DNA of 64,000 bases from Mycobacterium sp. 4858 (GCF_900240975.1 NZ_LT968775.1:434001-498000); one strand, 5' to 3'. Positions 9,901 through 18,673 are shown, counted from the first letter of the stretch. Notes: generated by a model not told the origin, from the letters alone. A program made the numbers and translations.

Positions 9901-10737
9901 ATGGGAAGTATTCGTCGCATTGAAGTGCCGCGGCCCGCGTCTGTCGCCGCGTTGTCCGATAAGCGCCGCGGTCGGGGTCGACGTTGGTGTGCGGCAGCGC
10001 TTCTGGTCGTCTTGATGTCGGCGACGGGTTGCTCCGTCACGGTCGCCGGCGCGGCGCGGCCACCAGCGAACCTCACGCCGCGATCCCTCGACGGGCAGGC
10101 CCTCAATCGGGTGCTGTTGGGCAGGAGCGCGCTATCCCGCATCGTCAAGCAACCGCTGGAGCCCGACCCGCGTTTCCCGCCGCTTGTCGGGGGCCCCGAG
10201 CTGTTGGCGGGTACGGGCGCGGGGTGGTCCGACAGTTGCCTCGCAGTGGCGGTGATGATGCAGGCGGGTGCCTACCGGTCCGCCAACGTGAAAGGCTTTG
10301 CGCTCACGACCTGGCGGCCCGATGCCGGGTCCGCCGTGACGGTGACCAGGGTGCAAGAGGCCGCGATCAGCTTGCCCACCGCCGCCGTAGCCAACGCCCT
10401 GTTCGCCACCGTCTCGAGGCAGTGGCAGGAATGCGACGGTAAGACGGTGCCCATTTCGGGCGGAAGTCTGCCGCTGAAAGTGCAAGTCAGTCACGTACAG
10501 AACGCCGTTTCCGTTGTCGCTGCGACGATTTCGATGCGATGGAACACGCCCACCCTGTTCTCGCCCCCATCGCTTCCCGCCGCCAGGGCCGTCGGCGTGC
10601 GGGACAACTGCCTGATCGAAGTCGAAGTCGACTTCTTCGGCACACCCGGCGCGTTACCGGACGCGCAGGGGGACGTGAACTCCAGCGCGCTGGACATCGC
10701 CCAAGTCATGCGGGACAAAGTGAGCGCACTGAGCTGA
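9901..10737 (+). CDS. Lipoprotein with PknH-sensor-like domain, copy 3
   Basis: A 278-residue predicted lipoprotein. Lipobox SATGC puts the lipidated Cys at residue 44 from the ATG at 9901, an unusually long Arg-rich N-region; an in-frame TTG at 9952 would give a more typical signal peptide. The sensor domain shares WSDSCLAV, QWQECDG and GVRDNCLIEVEVDFFGT with copy 2 and the same C-terminal SALDIAQ..KVSALS. It is separated from copy 2 by about 120 bp, so it may have its own promoter. Role unknown. Confidence 0.75.
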   Translation: MGSIRRIEVPRPASVAALSDKRRGRGRRWCAAALLVVLMSATGCSVTVAGAARPPANLTPRSLDGQALNRVLLGRSALSRIVKQPLEPDPRFPPLVGGPELLAGTGAGWSDSCLAVAVMMQAGAYRSANVKGFALTTWRPDAGSAVTVTRVQEAAISLPTAAVANALFATVSRQWQECDGKTVPISGGSLPLKVQVSHVQNAVSVVAATISMRWNTPTLFSPPSLPAARAVGVRDNCLIEVEVDFFGTPGALPDAQGDVNSSALDIAQVMRDKVSALS

Positions 10738-10746
10738 CCCGCCACC

Positions 10747-10913
10747 ACAGCAACGGCGGCGACCCGCTTCGCCCGGCCTGACGGCCGCGCTCGCGATCGC
10801 GACTACAGCAACGGTGGCGACCCGCTTCGCCCGGCCTGACGGCCGCGCTCGCGATCGCTGTGCTGATGGCGGCGACCCGCTTCGCCCGGCCTGACGGCCG
10901 CGCTCGCGATCGC
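10747..10913. repeat. Three tandem copies of a GC-rich intergenic repeat
   Basis: A 43-bp core occurs three times, at 10758-10800, 10816-10858 and 10871-10913, apparently identical by eye, each beginning GGCGACCCGCTTCGCCCGGC and ending CGCTCGCGATCGC. Units are spaced 58 and 55 bp apart; the first two also share an upstream ACAGCAACGG. It lies between two convergent genes and contains a GGCC-TGAC-GGCC dyad. It resembles mycobacterial interspersed or VNTR-type loci and may vary between strains. Confidence 0.85.
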
Positions 10914-10918
10914 CGCTC

Positions 10919-12955
10919 CTACATCGGCGCGTTGGCCGGCTGGAACATCCCGGACCCGTCGGCCTCCTCCTCGGCGCGAATCACGTGCACCACGGCGTTG
11001 ATCAACGCCAGGTGGGTGAACGCCTGCGGGAAGTTACCCAGGTGCCGGCCGGTCCGCGGCTCGATCTCCTCGGCGTAGAGGTGCAACGGGCTGGCGTAGG
11101 ACAGCAGCCGCTCGCACAAGCGCTTGGCCCGCGCCACCTCGCCGATCTCCACCAGCGCCGACACCAGCCAGAACGAGCAGATCGTGAACGTGCCCTCCTC
11201 GCCGGCCAGCCCGTCGTCGGTCTGCTCGACCCGGTAGCGCAGCACCAAGCCTTCCTGGGTGAGCTCGTCGGCGATGGCCAGCACCGTGTTGCGCACCCGG
11301 GGGTCGTCGGGCGGCAGGAAGCGGGTCAGCACCACCAGCAGCAGCGAGGCGTCCAGCGCGTCGCTGCCATAGCGCTGGGTGAACACCCCGCGGGAATCCA
11401 CCCCGTGCTCCAAAATGTCCTGCTTGATCTCCTCGGCGATGGCCCGCCACTGCTGGGCATAGCTCTTCTCGCCCTGGCGCTCGGCGAGTTTCGCCCCGCG
11501 GTCGAGCGCCACCCAGCACATCACCTTCGACGACGTGAAGTGCTGGGGTTCGCCACGGACCTCCCAGATGCCCCGGTCGGGCTCCCGCCAGTGCTTGATG
11601 GCCTCTTCCACCTGCTTCTTCAGCACCGGCCACAGGCTCTCCGGGATCTGTTCGCGGGACTTGCAGTGCAGGTAGAACGAATCGAGGATCGAGCCCCAGA
11701 TGTCGTGCTGGACCTGGTCGTAGGCGCCGTTGCCGATGCGCACCGGCCGCGCATGGTCATAACCCGACAGGTGGTGCAGCTCCTCTTCGACCAGGCTGCG
11801 TTCGCCGCCCACGCCGTACATCACCTGCAGCGGGTGCCGTTCGTTGCTGTTGGCGCCGGAGACGTCGGCGATGAACGCAAAGAAGTCGTCTGCCTCGCGG
11901 TCCAGACCCAGCGTGTAGAGGCCCCACAACGCGAACGTCGAATCACGCACCCACGCGTAGCGGTAGTCCCAATTGCGTTCGCCCTGCGGCGTTTCCGGCA
12001 GCGACGTGGTCGCGGCCGCCAGCAGCGCCCCGGTGGGCGAGTACGTCAGGCCCTTCAACGTGAGCGCGCTGCGCTGCAGGTACGCCCGCCAGGGGTGGTC
12101 GGGGAAGTTGCCGATGTTGATCCACTGCCGCCAACACTCGGTGGTCTGCCACATCTTGTCCGCGGCCTCTTCGTAAGTCTGCGGTGCAGGGTGCTTGGTC
12201 CAGCTCAGGGCGACGAACACGTCGTCCCCCTCCTTCATCCGCGTGCGTGCCCGCGCTTCGCGCCCCTCCAGCCCGATCCGCAGGTTCGTGGTGAGCCGCA
12301 GCGTCGGGTGGGCGTCGGGCTGCTTGGCGGCCCGCGCGATGGCCTCGCCGTAGGCGTTGGCCGAGTATTCCCAGGTGGCACCGACGCGGTGGTAGTCGAA
12401 CGCCGGCTCGCAGCTCATCATCAGCTCGACGGTCCCGCTGACGCAGCGCACCGTGCGCAACAGGATGTGCTCGGCGTCCCAGTCCATCGGGGTGCGGCGA
12501 TGGGTCCGCGATCGGCGCTCGATGTCGTGCCACGGTCCCATCACCAGCGCGTCACGCACGATCAACCACCCGGTGTGGGTTTGCCACGTGGTCTCCATGA
12601 TCAGGCTGCCGGGCAGGTAGCGGCGGGCCGAGGGCACCGAGACGCCGTAGGGCCCGAGCCGGAAGTGGCCGGCGCTGCGATCCAGGATGGCACCGAACAC
12701 GCTGGGGGAGTCCGGCCGAGGCACGCACAGCCATTCGACCGATCCCGCGGGGGAGATCAGGCACGTCGTCTCCCAGTCCGACAGAAACGCGTAGTCGGCG
12801 ATCGGCGGAAACGGGTTCCGCAGTGCCGCGCTGGAAGCGAGCGGCGCCGGCGCGCTGAAGTCGATGGGCGAGGGCAGGACCGCCGGGGCCGCCTGGAACG
12901 CCTCCTCGGGCATGGCGTCGGCGGGCTGGTCATCGGGCTGGGCGTGCAAAACCAT
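10919..12955 (-). CDS. Glycoside hydrolase family 15 protein (trehalase/glucoamylase-like)
   Basis: A 678-residue protein equivalent to Rv2402, in the GH15 family that includes mycobacterial trehalases and bacterial glucoamylases. Landmarks are FLSDWETTCLISPAGSVEWL near the N-terminus, ERNWDYRYAWVRDSTF at the active-site region, and the (alpha/alpha)6 repeats to EIEPRTGRHLGNFPQAFTHL. Expected reaction: hydrolysis of trehalose or alpha-glucosides to glucose. No signal peptide is seen, so it is probably cytoplasmic. The ATG at 12955 begins MVLHAQPDDQPAD; an extension to 13228 looks non-coding. The M. tuberculosis protein is somewhat shorter, as I recall. Confidence 0.88.
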   Translation of the reverse strand: MVLHAQPDDQPADAMPEEAFQAAPAVLPSPIDFSAPAPLASSAALRNPFPPIADYAFLSDWETTCLISPAGSVEWLCVPRPDSPSVFGAILDRSAGHFRLGPYGVSVPSARRYLPGSLIMETTWQTHTGWLIVRDALVMGPWHDIERRSRTHRRTPMDWDAEHILLRTVRCVSGTVELMMSCEPAFDYHRVGATWEYSANAYGEAIARAAKQPDAHPTLRLTTNLRIGLEGREARARTRMKEGDDVFVALSWTKHPAPQTYEEAADKMWQTTECWRQWINIGNFPDHPWRAYLQRSALTLKGLTYSPTGALLAAATTSLPETPQGERNWDYRYAWVRDSTFALWGLYTLGLDREADDFFAFIADVSGANSNERHPLQVMYGVGGERSLVEEELHHLSGYDHARPVRIGNGAYDQVQHDIWGSILDSFYLHCKSREQIPESLWPVLKKQVEEAIKHWREPDRGIWEVRGEPQHFTSSKVMCWVALDRGAKLAERQGEKSYAQQWRAIAEEIKQDILEHGVDSRGVFTQRYGSDALDASLLLVVLTRFLPPDDPRVRNTVLAIADELTQEGLVLRYRVEQTDDGLAGEEGTFTICSFWLVSALVEIGEVARAKRLCERLLSYASPLHLYAEEIEPRTGRHLGNFPQAFTHLALINAVVHVIRAEEEADGSGMFQPANAPM

Positions 12956-13020
12956 CCCGACATCATCATCTGTTGAGCGGCCCGGCGTCCATTCTTTCGC
13001 CCACGTGGCGTCCGTCTGGT

Positions 13021-14274
13021 TCAATCTCGGCGTCGGGCAAACCCCGGCGCGTGCTCGGGCAGCGGACCGATGGCAACGAGGTAGCCGGCCAGCCGCCCCA
13101 TCGCCGCGGACCGGCCCACCAGCCGCACACCCAGGGGCGCGCGATGTTCGTTTCCGCTGACCGCCGCGGCGATCACGTTGGCGTGGATCACCCGTTGTGC
13201 CGTCTGCAGCAGCACCGTGGGAAGCCAACGACGCGCCTGCACGCGCGCCAACCGCCAGGTGGGCACCCGGCCCGCGTGCAACGCGCCCGCCAGGATGCGC
13301 GCGGCGGCCACCGCGTCGGCCACCGCAAGGTTGATCCCGACGCCGCCGACCGGTGACATCGCGTGCGCGGAGTCGCCGATGAACAGGACGCCGCCGGCAT
13401 ACCAGCGTCGAAGCCGATTCAGTTGTACGTCAAGCAGTTTCACGTCATCGAACGACGTCAGCGTCTGCACGCGGTCTCCGAGCCAGGGCACCATGCCGAC
13501 CAGCGCCCGGTGCAGCGATTCGATGCCTTGCGACCTCAGCCGGGCGTCGGTCCCCTTCGGGATGATGTAAGCGATCTGGTAGTAATCGCCGCGGTCGATC
13601 ACGATGACCGCGTGTCCGGCCCGCAGCACGCCGGCCAGTCCGCGTGGGTCGCCGGGTTGGCGGGGCAGCCGGAACCACCACACGTCCATCGGCGCGCCGA
13701 AACTGCGCGGATCCAGGCCCAGCGCCGAACGCACCGTGGACGAGCGACCGTCGCAGGCCACGGTCAGCTCGGCGCGCATGCTTTTCGCCTCACCGGCCTG
13801 GTCACGGTAGGTGACGCCGACGACTCGGTCGGCGTCGCGGATGACGCCGGTGACCTCCGTGCTGCGCAACAGCCGGAAGGTCGGCTCGGCCTCCGCGGCG
13901 GTGGCCAGCAGCTCCAGGAAGTCCCATTGCGGCACCAGGGCGATGTGCTTGTGCGCGCCCGGGAGGCGGGTCAGGTCGAGCGCCAGCGGCGCGTTCTGTA
14001 TCTCCATGTGGACGGTGTCGATGAGCCGATGCGGAATCTGCGCGAACCGCCCGCCCAATCCCAGTTCGTCGAGCAGTCCCAGGGTGCTCGCGTGCACCGT
14101 GTCCCCGCGGAAGTCGCGCAGGAAGTCGGCGTGCTTTTCCATCACCGTGACGTCAACACCGGCGCGGGCCAGCAGCAACCCCAGCACCATGCCCGCCGGG
14201 CCCCCGCCGGCGATGAGGCAGGCCGTCGACTCGGGCGCGGACGACGGGGCAGCCATGCGCCGATCTTGGCACAT
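13021..14274 (-). CDS. FAD-dependent aromatic-ring hydroxylase family monooxygenase
   Basis: About 417 residues. N-terminal FAD Rossmann motif IAGGGPAGMVLGLLLARAG, a mid-protein D-G segment (VACDGRSSTVRSALG, the NAD(P)H/FAD-linked DG motif) and the C-terminal FAD ribose motif LFIGDSAHAMSPVGGVGINL. These define the class A flavin monooxygenase (PHBH-type) fold. The substrate cannot be predicted. Start ATG 14274 has a GGAAAA upstream; ATG 14256 (MAAPSS) is an equally plausible shorter start. It is divergent from the small membrane protein gene and downstream of no obvious pathway partner. Confidence 0.8.
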   Translation of the reverse strand: MCQDRRMAAPSSAPESTACLIAGGGPAGMVLGLLLARAGVDVTVMEKHADFLRDFRGDTVHASTLGLLDELGLGGRFAQIPHRLIDTVHMEIQNAPLALDLTRLPGAHKHIALVPQWDFLELLATAAEAEPTFRLLRSTEVTGVIRDADRVVGVTYRDQAGEAKSMRAELTVACDGRSSTVRSALGLDPRSFGAPMDVWWFRLPRQPGDPRGLAGVLRAGHAVIVIDRGDYYQIAYIIPKGTDARLRSQGIESLHRALVGMVPWLGDRVQTLTSFDDVKLLDVQLNRLRRWYAGGVLFIGDSAHAMSPVGGVGINLAVADAVAAARILAGALHAGRVPTWRLARVQARRWLPTVLLQTAQRVIHANVIAAAVSGNEHRAPLGVRLVGRSAAMGRLAGYLVAIGPLPEHAPGFARRRD

Positions 14275-14309
14275 TGGTTTTCCGGCGCAAGGCCGAATAG
14301 GGTGAGCCC

Positions 14310-14504
14310 GTGACCGCGTTCCTGAATTGGTGGGACGGCAACGAGCTGTGGCTTTCCGGGCTCGCTTTCGTACTCCAGGCCATGGTGGTGATGCCGGTCG
14401 TGCTCTTGGTCGCCGCGGTCACGGCGGGCCTGCTCGATGGGTTGCTCGGCAAGGGCATCGCCCTGATGCGTCGTGCCCGCCACGCCGGTGAGGCGCCCGG
14501 GTAG
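14310..14504 (+). CDS. Small membrane protein (64 residues)
   Basis: A 64-residue protein starting MTAFLNWWDGNELWLSGLAF, with a long hydrophobic stretch (about residues 16-46, probably one or two membrane helices), then a basic tail RRARHAG. It matches the position and size of the small membrane protein Rv2401A in M. tuberculosis. GTG start at 14310. Function unknown. It is followed after five bases by an even smaller hydrophobic reading frame, so the two may form a small transcript upstream of the subI leader. Confidence 0.7.
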   Translation: MTAFLNWWDGNELWLSGLAFVLQAMVVMPVVLLVAAVTAGLLDGLLGKGIALMRRARHAGEAPG

Positions 14505-14509
14505 CGCTC

Positions 14510-14587
14510 ATGCCTCGGTCACACGTGACGTTGATTCTCGTCGCGCTCGTGGTACTGGTGATCGTCGCGTGGTTGCTGACGCACTGA
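14510..14587 (+). CDS. Candidate 25-residue single-pass membrane miniprotein
   Basis: ATG CCT at 14510 to TGA at 14585-14587 encodes 25 residues: MPRSHVTL, then a purely hydrophobic run ILVALVVLVIVAWLL and TH. It would be a single transmembrane helix with a short basic N-terminus, positive-inside. It starts five bases after the 64-residue membrane protein, a spacing typical of an operon. No strong Shine-Dalgarno is visible, so translation could depend on coupling. Not recognised; presented as a candidate. Confidence 0.5.
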   Translation: MPRSHVTLILVALVVLVIVAWLLTH

Positions 14588-14641
14588 GCATGCAGGCCGC
14601 CCGCCAGGCACTCGAGCGGTGGCGGCCCCACCGATTCCTGT

Positions 14642-14647
14642 TAGGCT
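14642..14647 (+). promoter_or_regulatory. -10 element for the leaderless subI leader transcript
   Basis: TAGGCT fits the mycobacterial TANNNT -10 consensus and ends seven bases before the ATG of the Cys-rich leader peptide at 14655, the spacing expected if transcription starts at or next to that ATG. No -35 match is claimed. Together with the leader peptide, this supports a leaderless mRNA for the sulfate-transport operon. Confidence 0.6.
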
Positions 14648-14654
14648 TCCCGCC

Positions 14655-14711
14655 ATGCAGGTGACATCGGGTGTCGTGGAGCGCCATGTCTTCGTGCACT
14701 GTTGTCGCTGA
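14655..14711 (+). CDS. Cys-rich leader peptide upstream of subI (Ms4533A-like attenuator)
   Basis: An 18-codon frame reading MQVTSGVVERHVFVHCCR, with two consecutive TGT codons just before the last codon and stop. Mycobacterial sulfur genes are known to be controlled by leaderless small ORFs with consecutive Cys codons; ribosomes slowing there when cysteine is scarce raise downstream expression (named Ms4533A family for the sulfate-transport operon). Here it lies 115 bp ahead of subI. The spacer contains CCTTTCC at 14771-14777, which could pair imperfectly with the subI Shine-Dalgarno GGAAGG at 14816-14821, and a GGGAC/GTCCC stem between them; this pairing is my inference. Confidence 0.8.
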   Translation: MQVTSGVVERHVFVHCCR

Positions 14712-14826
14712 CTGCCAAACCCGTGTGCGGTCTGGTATGGGGTTTGTGATATCTCCCGTCGGATAAGGCGCCTTTCCGCAGCATCGGGACCGCTGTCTCC
14801 TTAAGTCCCCGTCCTGGAAGGCCCGA

Positions 14827-15858
14827 ATGCTCAACGACATCGCACCCCGTTGGCGGTCGATGGTCACGTTCGCCCTGACCGTCGCTGTCGTGGCCGGGTG
14901 CAGCGGCGGTCCCAGCGATGTCGTCGGCGGGGGCGGGCCGGCCAACGCGCGCACGAGCATCACGCTGGTCGCCTATTCGGTCCCAGAACCCGGCTGGAGC
15001 AAGGTGATCCCGGCGTTCAACGCCGCCGACGAGGGCAAGGGCGTGCAGGTGATCACCTCCTACGGCGCCTCCGGTGACCAATCACGCGGTGTCCTCGACG
15101 GCAAGCCGGCCGACATCGTGAACTTCTCCGTCGAACCGGACATCACCCGGCTGGTGAAAGCCGGAAAGATCTCGAAAGATTGGAATACCGACGCCACCAA
15201 GGGAATTCCGTTCGGGTCGGTGGTGACGTTGTTGGTGCGCAAGGGCAATCCGAAGAACATCAAGGACTGGGACGATCTGCTGCGGCCTGGCGTGGAGGTC
15301 ATCACCCCCAGTCCGCTGAGTTCGGGGTCGGCCAAGTGGAATCTGCTGGCGCCGTATGCGGTCAAGAGCGAAGGCGGCAGCAACCCGCAGGCCGGCGTCG
15401 ACTTCATCAGCAAGCTGGTGCACGAACACGTCAAGCTGCGTCCGGGTTCGGGACGGGAGGCTACCGATGTGTTCGTCCAGGGCAGTGGGGACGTGTTGAT
15501 CAGTTACGAGAACGAAGCGATCGCGACGGAGCGTGCGGGCAAGCCGGTCGAGCACATCAACCCGCCGCAGACGTTCAAGATCGATAATCCGGTCGCGGTG
15601 GTGAGCACCAGCGCACACCTGGACGCCGCGGTCGCCTTCAAGAACTTCCAGTACACGGCCACGGCGCAGAAGGTGTGGGCGCAGGCCGGCTTTCGGCCGG
15701 TCGACCCGGCCGTCGCGGCCGAGTTTCGCGGCCAGTTCCCGGCGCCGGCGAAACTGTGGACGATCGCCGACCTCGGGGGTTGGTCGACGACGGACCCGCA
15801 GTTGTTCGACAAAACCACCGGCAGCATCACCAAGATCTACACGCAGGCCACGGGATGA
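14827..15858 (+). CDS. subI: Sulfate-binding lipoprotein of the sulfate ABC transporter
   Basis: A 343-residue periplasmic-binding lipoprotein equivalent to Rv2400c. The signal ends in VAVVAGC (Cys at residue 25), then the sulfate/thiosulfate-binding fold: SITLVAYSVPEPGWSKVIPA, SYGASGDQSRGVLDGKPADI and DLLRPGVEVITPSPLSSGSA are typical of Sbp/CysP proteins. It captures sulfate outside the membrane and hands it to CysTW. Shine-Dalgarno GGAAGG lies just upstream of the ATG. The stop overlaps the cysT start (ATGA). Regulation is probably through the upstream Cys-codon leader. Confidence 0.95.
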   Translation: MLNDIAPRWRSMVTFALTVAVVAGCSGGPSDVVGGGGPANARTSITLVAYSVPEPGWSKVIPAFNAADEGKGVQVITSYGASGDQSRGVLDGKPADIVNFSVEPDITRLVKAGKISKDWNTDATKGIPFGSVVTLLVRKGNPKNIKDWDDLLRPGVEVITPSPLSSGSAKWNLLAPYAVKSEGGSNPQAGVDFISKLVHEHVKLRPGSGREATDVFVQGSGDVLISYENEAIATERAGKPVEHINPPQTFKIDNPVAVVSTSAHLDAAVAFKNFQYTATAQKVWAQAGFRPVDPAVAAEFRGQFPAPAKLWTIADLGGWSTTDPQLFDKTTGSITKIYTQATG

Positions 15859-16736
15859 CGGCCGCGCTCACGCCCGGTCCCCGGGCGATCGGGCCCGAGC
15901 TGGGCGGCGACGGGCGCCGCCCAGCGGACGGCCGGCGGGCGTCCCGCGGGAACGCGACCTCTTTGCGGGTGGGCGTGGCCACGCTGTGGCTCTCGGTCAT
16001 CGTGCTGCTGCCGCTGGCCGCCATCGCGTGGCAGGCCGCCGGCGGCGGCTGGCACGCGTTCTGGTTGGCGGTCACCTCCAACGCCGCCGTGGAGTCGTTC
16101 CGGGTGACGCTGACCATCTCCGCCGGGGTCGCGTTGGTGAACCTGGTCTTCGGTCTGGTCATCGCCTGGGTGCTGGTGCGGGACGACTTCGTCGGCAAGC
16201 GGCTGGTCGACGCGATCATCGACCTGCCGTTCGCGCTGCCCACCATCGTCGCCAGCCTGGTGATGCTGGCGCTCTACGGCAACAACAGCCCGGTGGGTCT
16301 GCATCTGCAGCACACGGCGTGGGGCGTGGCGGTGGCGCTGGCCTTCGTCACCCTGCCGTTCGTGGTGCGCGCGGTGCAGCCGGTGCTGCTGGAGATCGAT
16401 CGGGAGACCGAGGAGGCGGCGGCGTCGTTGGGTGCCACCGCTCCCAAGATCTTCACCTCGGTCGTGCTGCCGTCGTTGACGCCCGCGCTGATGTCCGGTG
16501 CGGGCCTGGCGTTCTCGCGCGCGATCGGCGAGTTCGGGTCGGTGGTGCTGATCGGTGGCGCGGTGCCCGGCAAGACCGAAGTGTCCTCGCAATGGATACG
16601 GACCCTGATCGAGAACGATGACCGCACCGGCGCCGCCGCGATATCCATCGTGTTGCTGTCGATCTCGTTCGTCGTGCTCTTCCTGCTGAGGGTCGTGGGT
16701 GGGCGCGCGGCCAAGCGTGAGGAGCTGGCCGCGTGA
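15855..16736 (+). CDS. cysT: Sulfate ABC transporter permease
   Basis: A 293-residue membrane permease. After a Pro/Arg-rich N-terminal extension (about 45 residues) come roughly six membrane helices starting VATLWLSVIVLLPLAAIAWQ. The cytoplasmic EAA loop reads EEAAASLGATAPKIFTSVVL, followed by the C-terminal EFGSVVLIGG segment characteristic of CysT/ModB-type permeases. It pairs with CysW to form the channel. The ATG overlaps the subI stop by four bases, and the gene overlaps cysW in the same way. Confidence 0.93.
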   Translation: MTAALTPGPRAIGPELGGDGRRPADGRRASRGNATSLRVGVATLWLSVIVLLPLAAIAWQAAGGGWHAFWLAVTSNAAVESFRVTLTISAGVALVNLVFGLVIAWVLVRDDFVGKRLVDAIIDLPFALPTIVASLVMLALYGNNSPVGLHLQHTAWGVAVALAFVTLPFVVRAVQPVLLEIDRETEEAAASLGATAPKIFTSVVLPSLTPALMSGAGLAFSRAIGEFGSVVLIGGAVPGKTEVSSQWIRTLIENDDRTGAAAISIVLLSISFVVLFLLRVVGGRAAKREELAA

Positions 16737-17545
16737 CGCTGAGTCCCAGGGTCCGATACCTGATCCGATTCATCGCGCTCACATACCTTTTCGTTCTGCT
16801 GGTTGTCCCGGTGGCCCTGATCCTGTGGCGGACCTTCCGGCCGGGGTTGGGTCAGTTCTTCGACTGGGTGAGCACGCCCGCGGCGATATCGGCGCTGAAC
16901 CTGACCTTGCTGGTCGTCGCCATCGTGGTGCCGCTGAACGTGGTTTTCGGCATTCCGACCGCTTTGGTGCTCGCCCGCAACCGGTTTCGTGGCAAGGGCG
17001 TGCTCCAGGCGGTCATCGATCTGCCTTTCGCGGTGTCGCCGGTCATCGTGGGCGTGGCCCTGATCCTGTTGTGGGGTTCGGCCGGCGCGTTCGGCTTCGT
17101 CGAGAAGGACCTCGGGTTCAAGATCATCTTCGGGCTGCCCGGCATCGTGCTTGCCAGCATCTTTGTCACCCTGCCGTTTGTCGTCCGGGAGGTGGAACCG
17201 GTGCTGCACGAACTGGGCACCGACCAGGAAGAGGCCGCCGCAACGCTGGGATCGGGCTGGTGGCAGACCTTCTGGCGGATCACCCTGCCATCGATCCGAT
17301 GGGGCCTGACCTACGGCATCGTGCTGACCGTCGCGCGCACCCTCGGCGAATACGGTGCCGTCATCATCGTGTCGTCGAACCTGCCGGGTAAGTCGCAAAC
17401 CCTGACGTTGCTGGTGTCGGATCGGTACAACCGCGGCGCCGAGTACGGGGCGTACGCGCTGTCCACGCTGCTGATGGGTGTTGCGGTGTTGGTCCTGGTC
17501 TTCCAAGTGATTCTGGATGTCCGCCGAGTACGAGCGGCGAGGTAG
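16733..17545 (+). CDS. cysW: Sulfate ABC transporter permease
   Basis: A 270-residue permease with about six membrane helices starting LIRFIALTYLFVLLVVPVAL. The EAA loop reads EEAAATLGSGWWQTFWRITL and is followed by GEYGAVIIVSSNLPGKSQTL, the CysW hallmark. It forms the heterodimeric channel with CysT. GTG start, four-base overlap (GTGA) with the cysT stop. A 21-bp gap separates it from cysA. Confidence 0.93.
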   Translation: MTLSPRVRYLIRFIALTYLFVLLVVPVALILWRTFRPGLGQFFDWVSTPAAISALNLTLLVVAIVVPLNVVFGIPTALVLARNRFRGKGVLQAVIDLPFAVSPVIVGVALILLWGSAGAFGFVEKDLGFKIIFGLPGIVLASIFVTLPFVVREVEPVLHELGTDQEEAAATLGSGWWQTFWRITLPSIRWGLTYGIVLTVARTLGEYGAVIIVSSNLPGKSQTLTLLVSDRYNRGAEYGAYALSTLLMGVAVLVLVFQVILDVRRVRAAR

Positions 17546-17566
17546 GCCTGACATGGAGACTCCTAG

Positions 17567-18655
17567 ATGACTGACGACAACAACGGCCCCGTCGACCACG
17601 CGATCGTCGTGCGCAACGCCTACAAGCGCTACGGCGACTTCGTGGCCTTGGACAACGTCGACTTCGTCGTGCCCTCCGGTTCGCTGACTGCACTGTTGGG
17701 TCCCAGTGGTTCCGGTAAATCGACCCTGCTGCGTGCCATCGCCGGGCTCGACCAGCCCGACAGCGGAACGATCACGATCAACGGCTCGGACGTCACGCGG
17801 GTGCCGCCGCAGCGGCGGGGCATCGGTTTCGTGTTCCAGCACTATGCGGCGTTCAAGCACCTCACCGTTCGCGACAACGTCGCCTACGGGCTGAAGATCC
17901 GCAAGCGGCCCAAGGCCGAGGTCAAGGCCAAGGTCGACAACCTGCTGGAAGTGGTGGGGCTGAGCGGATTTCAAAACCGCTACCCCAACCAGCTCTCCGG
18001 TGGCCAACGACAGCGGATGGCGCTCGCGCGGGCCCTGGCCGTCGACCCGCAGGTGCTGCTGCTCGACGAGCCGTTCGGCGCCCTGGACGCCAAGGTGCGT
18101 GAGGACCTGCGCGCGTGGTTGCGCCGCCTGCACGACGAGGTGCACGTGACCACGGTGCTGGTCACCCACGACCAGGCGGAGGCCCTGGATGTCGCCGACC
18201 GGATCGCCGTGCTCAATCACGGTCGCATCGAGCAGGTGGGATCGCCGACCGAGGTCTACGACGCGCCGGCGAACGCCTTCGTGATGTCGTTTCTCGGGGC
18301 GGTGTCCACCCTGAACGGGAATCTGGTTCGGCCACATGACATCCGGGTGGGCCGCAACCCCGAGATGGCGATTGCGGGCGGGGACGGCACCGCGGAATCG
18401 ATCGGGGTGGTGCGCGCCACCGTCGACCGCGTGGTCGTGCTCGGCTTCGAGGTGCGGGTGGAATTGACCAGCGCCGCCACCGGCGGCCCCTTCACCGCGC
18501 AGATCACCCGCGGCGACGCCGAGGCGCTGGCCCTGAGCGAGGGCGACACCGTCTACGTGCGCGCGACCCGAATGCCGTTCATCGCCGATCAGGCGACGGC
18601 CGACCGCGGCGACGGCCCCGCCGGCGAAGATCAGACCACGCTGACGCCGGCCTGA
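17567..18655 (+). CDS. cysA: Sulfate/thiosulfate ABC transporter ATP-binding protein
   Basis: A 362-residue ATPase (CysA1-type). Walker [10 protein letters not shown] near residue 45, Q-loop [15 protein letters not shown] signature [15 protein letters not shown], Walker [15 protein letters not shown]-loop VTHDQAEAL, then the C-terminal TOBE-like regulatory domain (about residues 235-350). It powers import through CysTW. In M. tuberculosis PE_PGRS, ggtB and other genes separate cysA1 from cysH; here the two lie tail to tail with only 18 bp between them, so the whole sulfur block is compact. Confidence 0.95.
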   Translation: MTDDNNGPVDHAIVVRNAYKRYGDFVALDNVDFVVPSGSLTALLGPSGSGKSTLLRAIAGLDQPDSGTITINGSDVTRVPPQRRGIGFVFQHYAAFKHLTVRDNVAYGLKIRKRPKAEVKAKVDNLLEVVGLSGFQNRYPNQLSGGQRQRMALARALAVDPQVLLLDEPFGALDAKVREDLRAWLRRLHDEVHVTTVLVTHDQAEALDVADRIAVLNHGRIEQVGSPTEVYDAPANAFVMSFLGAVSTLNGNLVRPHDIRVGRNPEMAIAGGDGTAESIGVVRATVDRVVVLGFEVRVELTSAATGGPFTAQITRGDAEALALSEGDTVYVRATRMPFIADQATADRGDGPAGEDQTTLTPA

Positions 18656-18673
18656 ATCAAGCGATTTCGCCGG

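Noticed and set aside
10747..10913. Possible CRISPR array
   Set aside because: Only three repeats, with linkers of 12-15 bp that are themselves partly similar and too short for spacers, and no cas genes.
10985..12976. Plus-strand open frame of about 663 codons opposite the GH15 gene
   Set aside because: Low-complexity, Arg/Gln/His-rich translation; mirror image of the GH15 coding strand.
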